Assembly (NCBI GenBank): GCA_946061355.1
Contig: CAMGRE010000041.1
Location: 1-13,890, forward strand
Length of the DNA: 13,890 nucleotides
From: an uncultured bacterium
GTDB lineage: Bacteria > Bacillota > Clostridia > Lachnospirales > Lachnospiraceae
Direction of reading: 5' to 3'
The notes beneath the pieces are model-generated. The model ran no database searches, was not told the origin of the DNA, and was given only the letters and a program-made list of their open reading frames with translations. Positions 1 to 6,217 of this stretch are shown piece after piece (positions within the stretch are counted from its first letter, which is position 1; each line of letters opens with the position of its first letter). The position numbers and the translations under genes were made by a program.

Positions 1-1337
1 GAGAGGACGGAGGACTGCAGGAGGCGATTGACGAGCTGGCCAAGACGCCGAGCGATTCTGTTGTGCAGGGACTGGTGGTACAGAGAGCTACAGCTTTCCT
101 GGAGAATGCACAGGCCGTGTACAATGGGATTTCCGATTATCAGGATAATCTGAATCTGCAGGTTAAAAGTCAGGTTGATAAGATCAACGAATACGGTAAG
201 AAGATCCATGATCTCAACATCCAGATCCTTAAAGTGGAGTCCGGCGGTATTGAGAGCGCAAATGACCTGCGCGACACCAGAAATCTGCTGCTGGATGAAC
301 TCAGTGAGATGGCGAAGATTTCCTATAAAGAGGATGTCTACGGGAATGTACTGGTGCAGCTGGAGGGACATGATTTCGTAGGCCGCGATCTCGTGTATGA
401 GATCGGCCTTGATCAGGATAATACGACCGGTTTCTACACACCGTTCTGGACGGTGGATGCCAGTTATACGGTCAATTCCGAAGGGAAAAAGGAATATGAC
501 ATTGAGGGCGCTGAGGTGTTCAACCTTACGCAGACTGTTTCTTCGGATCTGAATACGGACATCGGGGGACTCAAGGCGCTCCTCCTTGCAAGGGGAGATC
601 ACAGGGCGGATTACACAGATCTCCAGAATAAGGATCAATATAATAAGGATATCTCACAGTCCATTCTCATGAATGTACAGGCGGAATTTGATCAGCTGAT
701 CCATCAGGTGACGACCGGGATCAACAAGGTACTGGTGAATGCGGCTGATACACAGACCGGTTATCTCTGTGAGCAGGTGGAAGTGGACGGACAGCTGGTA
801 TACCGTCCGATCCAGCTTTTCCAGAAAAGAGCAACGGATGGATTCTCTTATGAGAAAGACAACGACGGCAATATAACCGGAGTAATCTACAATGAGGAGG
901 ATCCGGAGAATAAGGAAACGCTGTATACCACGAGCAATCTGATCATCAATCCGGCACTTCTCAAGGAACCGACGCTCCTCGGCATGGTCAAGCCGGACGG
1001 AAGTGAGGATTACCAGACGGCGGCAGCTCTGCTGCAGACATTCAAGGACGAGGGATTGACCTTAAATCCCAATCTGACCACGAAACATAACTATGCGGAT
1101 TACTATTCGGATCTGGTGGGTCAGATATCGAACTCCGGATCGGTATTCAAGAAGATCTCCGAGAGTCAGGCTGACACTGTGGAAGCGACCAGCGCTGCGA
1201 GAGAACAGATCGTCGGGGTATCCTCCGATGAAGAATTGAACAATATGATCCGTTTTCAGAATGCTTACAACGCTTCCAGCCGGTATATCAATGTGATTAA
1301 CGAGATGCTGGAGCATCTGCTGAATTCACTTGCATAA
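1..1337 (+). CDS. flgK: Flagellar hook-associated protein FlgK, first copy (5'-truncated by window edge)
   Basis: FlgK (HAP1) forms the first junction zone between the flagellar hook and the filament, outside the cell. The frame is open from base 3, before any start codon, so the N-terminal rod-type domain lies outside the window and about 444 residues are visible. Near the start is a FlgK-like helical stretch ending in ANDLRDTRNLLLDELSE. Such helices with the LRD-R---LDELS pattern are typical of FlgK. The C-terminus has the Flg_bbr_C signature RFQNAYNASSRYINVINEML, which pairs with the missing N-terminus as the axial coiled coil. The middle is a variable surface domain. The gene is followed after 19 bases by a second, different flgK. 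Seen: frame, C-terminal motif and position. Known: the FlgK family pattern. Inferred: the full gene begins upstream, possibly with flgM/flgN. Confidence 0.9.
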   Translation, partial: EDGGLQEAIDELAKTPSDSVVQGLVVQRATAFLENAQAVYNGISDYQDNLNLQVKSQVDKINEYGKKIHDLNIQILKVESGGIESANDLRDTRNLLLDELSEMAKISYKEDVYGNVLVQLEGHDFVGRDLVYEIGLDQDNTTGFYTPFWTVDASYTVNSEGKKEYDIEGAEVFNLTQTVSSDLNTDIGGLKALLLARGDHRADYTDLQNKDQYNKDISQSILMNVQAEFDQLIHQVTTGINKVLVNAADTQTGYLCEQVEVDGQLVYRPIQLFQKRATDGFSYEKDNDGNITGVIYNEEDPENKETLYTTSNLIINPALLKEPTLLGMVKPDGSEDYQTAAALLQTFKDEGLTLNPNLTTKHNYADYYSDLVGQISNSGSVFKKISESQADTVEATSAAREQIVGVSSDEELNNMIRFQNAYNASSRYINVINEMLEHLLNSLA

Positions 1338-1356
1338 GTGAGAAAGAGGTGAAGGT

Positions 1357-3276
1357 ATGCCTTCAACATTTTTTGGATTAAACACAGCATATCTGGGACT
1401 GACGGCGGCAAATGCCTCCCTGAATACGACCAGCAATAATATCTCTAATGTGGATACGGAAGGGTACAGCAGGCAGCATACCGTGCAGCAGGCGGCGGAA
1501 GCTATCCGTATGTTCACGACCTACGGATGTGCCGGAGCCGGTGTGGAGACTCTGGCGATCGAGCGCTACCGCGATGAGTTTTATGATGTGAAATACTGGA
1601 ACAACAATGCGAACAGCGGCGAGTATTCTGTAAAGAAATATTATATGACCCAGGTTGAGAATTATTTCCGTGATGACGAGACCATGGAAGGTTTCAATAC
1701 GATATTCAACGAGATGTATGATGCACTTGCGGAGATCAAGAAGCAGGCGGGTACCAACGAGACGCGCACGGCGTTTGTGGGCAGCGCGGGAAATCTGACA
1801 GAGTATTTCAATGTGATGGCGGGAAATCTCCAGAAGCTGCAGCAGGATGTCAATGCGGAGATCAAGGTCAATGTCGAGCAGATCAATTCCTATGCACAGG
1901 AGATCGCCACCCTGAATAAACAGATCAACGTGATCGAAGTGTCCGGCGGCACAGCGAATGAATTGAGGGATCAGAGAGCGTTGATCGTTGATAAGCTCTC
2001 CGAAATTGTGGATGTGGAGACGGAGGAACAGGATATTGTCGATCTCAATAATCCCGACCATAAGACGGGGACGACAAGGTTTATCGTCAAGATCGCGGGG
2101 AAACAGACACTTGTGGATGATTCCGGTTACAATCAGCTGGAATGCGTTGCAAGGAAATCTTATGAAAAAGTGAATCAGTCAGATGTTGACGGTCTGTATG
2201 ATATCAGATGGACGAACGGTAATCGCTTCAGCCTGACAAACGGCAGTATGAAGGGAAAACTCGCCGGACTGGTACAGATGCGGGATGGCAACAACGGGGA
2301 ATATTTCCACGGAACGGTTTCGGGAACCGGCAAGACGTTGATTGACGGAGAAGAATTCAACACGGTTACCGTGAAAGTGTCTGCAGATTATCTCAAGGAT
2401 CTCAGTAAATGTACCCTGCCGGAAAATGGCGGTGTGATCAGACTTGGAAGTAAGGACGTCTGTTTTGACAGTTGGACAATGAATGCAGACTATGATGCAG
2501 ACAGCGATTCCTACTCTTATTCTTATACTTTTGTGGTCAGCAATGATTCGGATAAGAACGAAAGTATTTATTTGGGAGGGCTGAGAGACGCGGATGCGAT
2601 GATCGGGTCGCGCATCGAGTATCAGGGAATCCCGTATTATATGGAGCAGATGAATGAGTGGTGCAGAAGTTATGCACAGGCTTTTAACAATATTATCGCT
2701 CAGGACGGCGCCATTGATTTCTACGGGGATCCCGCACAGTATTTCTTCATGGCGGATAAGGCTGACGGAAAACAGTGGACTTTCGCCTACGATAAGACGG
2801 CAGCTGAAGCGGTCAAAAACAAGGAAAGCTACACGGTTTCCACGTCTGATGACAGTTACTACTGGCTGACAGCAATGAACTTTAACATCAATGACAATAT
2901 CCGCAAAGATCCTTATCTGATCTCCACGCAGACAGGCAATGTGGATGAGGAGAGCAAGTACAATGTCGTGGATGATCTGATCGATCTGAAGACATCCAAA
3001 ACCAGGATGTCCTTCAGGGGAAGTTCATCCGGGGAATTCCTACAGTGTATTTTGTCAGACATTGCATTGAACGCGCAGCGCGCAAATAATTTTACCGCAA
3101 ATTTTGAAAATATCGGGAAATCCATTGAGACACAGCGTATGTCGATCTCAGGTGTGGACAATGATGAGGAAGCAGTCAATCTGGTGAAATATCAGAACGC
3201 TTATAATCTTGCGTCCAAGATGATCCAGGTGCTGACGGAGGTCTATGACAGACTGATCCTTGAGACAGGCGTATAA
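1357..3276 (+). CDS. flgK: Flagellar hook-associated protein FlgK, second copy (complete)
   Basis: This is a complete 639-residue FlgK paralog. The N-terminus (about residues 5-40) carries the flagellar rod/hook signature, including LNTTSNNISNVDTEGYSRQ. The C-terminus carries the matching YQNAYNLASKMIQVLTEVYD helix. Together these build the axial core of the hook-filament junction. Residues about 130-225 form the FlgK helical region, with ANELRDQRALIVDKLSEIVD aligning in type with the equivalent stretch of the upstream copy. Residues about 230-560 are a variable exposed domain rich in Tyr, Asp and Asn. The protein is longer than enterobacterial FlgK (about 550 residues). The ATG start is supported by GAGGTGA four bases upstream and by the canonical N-terminus. 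It lies 19 bases after the first flgK and 27 bases before flgL, so all are probably cotranscribed. The two FlgK copies differ clearly in sequence, so this is not a recent duplication. Confidence 0.95.
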   Translation: MPSTFFGLNTAYLGLTAANASLNTTSNNISNVDTEGYSRQHTVQQAAEAIRMFTTYGCAGAGVETLAIERYRDEFYDVKYWNNNANSGEYSVKKYYMTQVENYFRDDETMEGFNTIFNEMYDALAEIKKQAGTNETRTAFVGSAGNLTEYFNVMAGNLQKLQQDVNAEIKVNVEQINSYAQEIATLNKQINVIEVSGGTANELRDQRALIVDKLSEIVDVETEEQDIVDLNNPDHKTGTTRFIVKIAGKQTLVDDSGYNQLECVARKSYEKVNQSDVDGLYDIRWTNGNRFSLTNGSMKGKLAGLVQMRDGNNGEYFHGTVSGTGKTLIDGEEFNTVTVKVSADYLKDLSKCTLPENGGVIRLGSKDVCFDSWTMNADYDADSDSYSYSYTFVVSNDSDKNESIYLGGLRDADAMIGSRIEYQGIPYYMEQMNEWCRSYAQAFNNIIAQDGAIDFYGDPAQYFFMADKADGKQWTFAYDKTAAEAVKNKESYTVSTSDDSYYWLTAMNFNINDNIRKDPYLISTQTGNVDEESKYNVVDDLIDLKTSKTRMSFRGSSSGEFLQCILSDIALNAQRANNFTANFENIGKSIETQRMSISGVDNDEEAVNLVKYQNAYNLASKMIQVLTEVYDRLILETGV

Positions 3277-3303
3277 GATGGCGGATGACCGGGAGGAACA
3301 TCT

Positions 3304-4857
3304 ATGAGTATGAGAATAACAAATAAGATCATGCAGAACAATTCGCTGACGAACATCAATAACAACAAGGTGCAGCAGGATAAACTGAGCACGCAGATGG
3401 AGACGGGCAAGAAGATCACCAGACCGTCTGATGATCCGGTCATCGCGATCCGTGCTCTGAGACTTCGCAGCACGCTCTCCGAAGTGACACAGTACTGCGA
3501 CAAAAATATTGAGGATGCGGACAGTTGGCTGTCTGTGACGGAGGATTCCCTGGTCAGTGTCACGGATGCGATCGAAGATATGATCGAACAGTGTAATACC
3601 GGTTCCAACAAGGATCTGGAGACGGCCAACAGAAAGACGATCCTTGATAACCTCAAGGCGCTGCGGGATTCCGTGTACAGCACGGGGGATGCGGATTATG
3701 CGGGACGCGGACTGTTCACCGGCTACCGCACGGGTACGAAACTCAGATTCCAGGAGGATACGACACAGCAGTATACGATCACCGAATCGATAACGAAATC
3801 AGTGATTGATGATATCACCTATGTGAACACGCAAAAAATAGAAGACATCAATGAGGGAAATTATAATGCCACGGGAACAACAATCCCGAAGGAGGCGGAT
3901 ATCTATCAGGAGACGGTGCACAGACTGAGATTGTCTTATGATAAGCTGGATGATACTTACGCTACGGGGAAGGAGCCGGAGATCTCGTATTATGATGCAG
4001 CCGGAAATCTGCAGACGGTCAAGGCAAATGTTGTGTCAAAGTATGATACCACAAAAGATCCCTATCTCTATGCACAGGATCCGGATCCGGCAAATACGGG
4101 TGTTGTTTTTATCCCGGAGACAGGGGAACTGATCCTGTCGGATACTATGTATCAGACATTGACATCCACCAAGGACGATCCGTCAACCCAGAATGTGGAT
4201 GAAGGGGCAATCTCCATCACCTATAGCAAGACAGACTGGCGACAGAACGATCTGAGACCGGAGCACTATTTCAAGTGTGAATCAAAAGGAGTCGTTTATA
4301 ACGAAGACGGCAATGTGGACGGTATGAACGGAGACCAGGTCATAGAGTATGACGTCGGATTCAATCAGACGATCCGGGTCAACACACTGGCAAGCGAAGC
4401 GTATACACACGATATCGGCAGAGATGTGGATGATCTGATCAATATTCTGGAACAGGTGGATCAGATGGAGGACGTCGTCAACCAGATGAAGAAGAAGGTG
4501 GAGGCCGATGAGAATGACGAAGATGCAAAGGCAGCTCTGGATGCGGCGAGCAAGGCATATACTTATCTGAACCAGAAAATGCAGGACACGTTCGAGCACA
4601 GTATCACCAGAATGAAGAATCATCTGACTACGGTCACCAAGGCAATCACTGAGGTCGGAACCCGCTCTGCCAAGGTGGATCTGGTCAGGACCAGACTGAA
4701 ATCGCAGAAAACGAATTTCAAGGATCTGGTTTCGGACAACGAGGAAGCGGATACGACAGAGGTGGCGATCGAGTTATCGAGCGCGAAGCTGGCGTACGAC
4801 GCGTCTCTGATGGCAACCGGTAAGATAGCGCAGACTTCCCTGCTGAACTACATTTAA
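3304..4857 (+). CDS. flgL: Flagellar hook-associated protein FlgL (HAP3), long form
   Basis: FlgL forms the second junction layer, onto which the flagellin filament is built. The N-terminus is flagellin-like: MRITNKIMQNNSLTNINNNK, then METGKKITRPSDDPVIAIRA, the usual FlgL 'SGK-i--PSDDP' block. The C-terminus LSSAKLAYDASLMATGKIAQ is the flagellin_C-type helix that packs against it. At 517 residues it is well over the roughly 300 of enteric FlgL. The extra length is in the middle (about residues 150-370), a probable surface-exposed domain with many Asp, Thr and Tyr. A Lys/Glu-rich helical stretch (about 385-430) precedes the C-terminal helix. The ATG has a strong GGGAGGA site 6 bases upstream. 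It is followed after 14 bases by fliW, a common FlgL-FliW-CsrA order. Confidence 0.95.
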   Translation: MSMRITNKIMQNNSLTNINNNKVQQDKLSTQMETGKKITRPSDDPVIAIRALRLRSTLSEVTQYCDKNIEDADSWLSVTEDSLVSVTDAIEDMIEQCNTGSNKDLETANRKTILDNLKALRDSVYSTGDADYAGRGLFTGYRTGTKLRFQEDTTQQYTITESITKSVIDDITYVNTQKIEDINEGNYNATGTTIPKEADIYQETVHRLRLSYDKLDDTYATGKEPEISYYDAAGNLQTVKANVVSKYDTTKDPYLYAQDPDPANTGVVFIPETGELILSDTMYQTLTSTKDDPSTQNVDEGAISITYSKTDWRQNDLRPEHYFKCESKGVVYNEDGNVDGMNGDQVIEYDVGFNQTIRVNTLASEAYTHDIGRDVDDLINILEQVDQMEDVVNQMKKKVEADENDEDAKAALDAASKAYTYLNQKMQDTFEHSITRMKNHLTTVTKAITEVGTRSAKVDLVRTRLKSQKTNFKDLVSDNEEADTTEVAIELSSAKLAYDASLMATGKIAQTSLLNYI

Positions 4858-4871
4858 TAAGGAGACTGATT

Positions 4872-5330
4872 ATGAGAATTCAAACAAAGATTTTCGGTGA
4901 GATTGACATCGATGAGGAAAAGATACTGCACTTCACGAACGGGATCATAGGTTTTCCCGACCTGAAGGACTTCGCGCTCATGTATGACGCGGAGAAGGGT
5001 GAGAAGAGCAATATCAGATGGCTGCAGTCCCTGCAGGAGCCGGCTTTTGCCATGCCGGTGCTCGATCCGCTCGCAGTGAAGCCGGATTATAACCCGGAAG
5101 TTGAGGATGAACTGCTCAAACCCATAGGGGAACTGAATCCGGATGAGATGCTGGTACTGGTGACATTGACGGTTCCGAAAGATATCACAAAGATGAGTGT
5201 GAATCTGTGCGCTCCGATCGTGATCCATACCGAGTCCAGGAAGGCCTGCCAGATTATTGTGGATGATGAAAAATATCCTGTGAAATACATGATTTATGAT
5301 GTATTGCAGAAGAAGAAAGCGGGTGAGTAA
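4872..5330 (+). CDS. fliW: Flagellar assembly factor FliW
   Basis: FliW is a cytoplasmic protein that binds flagellin and CsrA. When free flagellin falls, FliW is released and sequesters CsrA, lifting repression of flagellin translation. The 152-residue product matches the family in length and shows its blocks: FTNGIIGFPDLKDFALM near residue 22, IRWLQSLQEPAFAMPVLDP near residue 48, and MSVNLCAPIVIHTESRKACQ near residue 108. AAGGAG lies 7 bases before the ATG. The gene ends two bases before the start of csrA, so the antagonist pair is almost certainly cotranscribed and probably translationally coupled. Nothing in it looks damaged. The role is taken from the B. subtilis FliW-CsrA-Hag circuit. 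Confidence 0.95.
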   Translation: MRIQTKIFGEIDIDEEKILHFTNGIIGFPDLKDFALMYDAEKGEKSNIRWLQSLQEPAFAMPVLDPLAVKPDYNPEVEDELLKPIGELNPDEMLVLVTLTVPKDITKMSVNLCAPIVIHTESRKACQIIVDDEKYPVKYMIYDVLQKKKAGE

Positions 5331-5332
5331 AG

Positions 5333-5551
5333 ATGCTGGCATTATCAAGAAAAAAGAATGAGGCGCTCATTATCAACAACAATGTGGAGATCACGGTGCT
5401 TGAGATCAAGGGTGAGCAGGTGAAGTTAGGCATCAGCGCTCCGAGAGAGGTGCCGGTATACCGCAAGGAAGTATATGTGCAGATCCAGGAGGCGACCAGA
5501 GAGGCTGCGAATGTGGAAGGAATTGAAAATCTTGAGAATCTGCTCGGCTGA
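5333..5551 (+). CDS. csrA: Carbon storage/translational regulator CsrA
   Basis: CsrA is a small dimeric RNA-binding protein that recognises GGA in hairpin loops over ribosome binding sites and represses translation. In flagellated Firmicutes its main target is flagellin mRNA. The 72-residue product begins MLALSRKKNEALIINNNVEI and contains VKLGISAPREVPVYRKEVY, which retains the conserved RNA-contacting Arg44 of the V-V-R-E motif. The C-terminal tail past residue 55 is longer than in E. coli CsrA (61 residues) and acidic, as is common in Firmicutes. The start is 2 bases after the fliW stop. The nearest SD-like sequence, GGGTGAG, lies inside the end of fliW, so coupling to fliW translation is likely. 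The operon ends at a strong terminator 62 bases downstream. Confidence 0.96.
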   Translation: MLALSRKKNEALIINNNVEITVLEIKGEQVKLGISAPREVPVYRKEVYVQIQEATREAANVEGIENLENLLG

Positions 5552-5613
5552 CAGTATACTTTGAAAATTTGTACGGCAGACGACCGGGCAATATCATGAA
5601 TACGTTTGATTTT

Positions 5614-5654
5614 AAGGGAAAATGTTTGGAAGCCTATAAACATTTTCCCTTTTT
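5614..5654 (+). terminator. Intrinsic terminator of the flgK-flgL-fliW-csrA operon
   Basis: A perfect 14-bp stem is visible: AAGGGAAAATGTTT (5614-5627) pairs with AAACATTTTCCCTT (5638-5651). The 10-base loop is GGAAGCCTAT, and the T-rich 3' side runs through 5654. Placed 62 bases after the csrA stop, it is the natural end of the upstream operon. The 3' arm overlaps the -35 element of a putative sigma-28 promoter. Confidence 0.88.
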
Positions 5655-5664
5655 GTTCCGATAA
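5637..5664 (+). promoter_or_regulatory. Putative sigma-28 (SigD/FliA) promoter for flaG-fliD-fliS
   Basis: TAAA at 5637-5640 and CCGATAA at 5658-5664 are separated by 17 bases, which equals TAAA-N16-tCCGATAA. The known sigma-28 consensus is TAAA-N15-GCCGATAA, so this is one base longer than ideal with one mismatch. It lies 77 bases upstream of flaG and heads a set of late flagellar genes, which fits sigma-28 control. Seen: the elements. Inferred: the promoter activity. Confidence 0.68.
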
Positions 5665-5719
5665 GTTATTTAGTAAGAGGTCCCGATGCGTACAGAAGGT
5701 GGGGATCATAGTTTTGGAT

Positions 5720-5735
5720 ATCACACGGAGGTGAT
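5720..5735 (+). promoter_or_regulatory. Putative CsrA-binding hairpin over the flaG ribosome binding site
   Basis: ATCAC (5720-5724) and GTGAT (5731-5735) can form a 5-bp stem enclosing the hexaloop ACGGAG. This fits the known CsrA/RsmE loop rule ANGGAN. The GGA is part of the flaG Shine-Dalgarno GGAGGTGAT (5727-5735), so bound protein would block ribosome entry. Two further GGA triplets at about 5703 and 5716 could act as secondary sites. Seen: the hairpin and motif. Inferred: binding. Confidence 0.55.
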
Positions 5736-5740
5736 TTATC

Positions 5741-6184
5741 ATGGTAATCGAACCAATCAGCAGTGCAATGACGTATCAGGCACAGACACAGGCAAAGCCG
5801 GCGGAGAAGCCCGCTGCAATGGAAGCTAACACGGAGGTCGGCAGGACAGATAATGAGAAGGCGGTGGATAATGCCACCGTTGTGATCAAGGAAGCGGACG
5901 AGAAGAAAGGACAGAGCAACGGCAGCCTGGGAAATGACCAGACTCAGTCACAGGCTCAGCAGACATCGCAGGATTCCATCAAGAAAGCGGTGGATCAGTT
6001 AAACAAGAAGATGAGCAACTCGGAAGCGATCTTTGGTATTCACGATGAGACGAACAGGGTGACGATCAAGATTGTGGATAAGGAGAGCAAAGAGGTAATC
6101 AAGGAGTTTCCGCCGGAGAAAACACTGGATATGATCGCCAAGGTTTGGGAGATGGCAGGGATTCTCGTGGACGAGAAACGTTAG
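5741..6184 (+). CDS. flaG: FlaG family flagellar protein
   Basis: FlaG proteins are small and are often encoded next to fliD. They influence filament length, and their molecular role is poorly defined. The 147-residue product has a low-complexity N-terminal half (about residues 1-85) rich in Gln, Ala, Lys and Glu that looks disordered. The C-terminal half carries the FlaG domain: DQLNKKMSNSEAIFGIHDET, then VTIKIVDKESKEVIKEFPPE, ending in EMAGILVDEK. The I/V-K-V-D---EVI---PPE pattern is the family's diagnostic core. The ATG is preceded by a near-perfect GGAGGTGAT, itself inside a CsrA-type hairpin. flaG is the first gene after the putative sigma-28 promoter, and fliD follows after 33 bases. 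Confidence 0.9.
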   Translation: MVIEPISSAMTYQAQTQAKPAEKPAAMEANTEVGRTDNEKAVDNATVVIKEADEKKGQSNGSLGNDQTQSQAQQTSQDSIKKAVDQLNKKMSNSEAIFGIHDETNRVTIKIVDKESKEVIKEFPPEKTLDMIAKVWEMAGILVDEKR

Positions 6185-6217
6185 GAAAGAGATGTAAGAG
6201 CATCGGGAGGAATCAAT

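Noticed and set aside
1378..2061. 227-residue minus-strand frame opposite the second flgK
   Set aside because: It lies wholly antisense to a clear FlgK gene, has no recognisable domain or ribosome binding site, and its His/Ile-rich content follows from the complement of the flgK codons.
5596..5664. 22-residue frame from ATG 5596 through the csrA terminator
   Set aside because: It has no ribosome binding site, is fully explained by the terminator and promoter sequences, and resembles nothing known to me.
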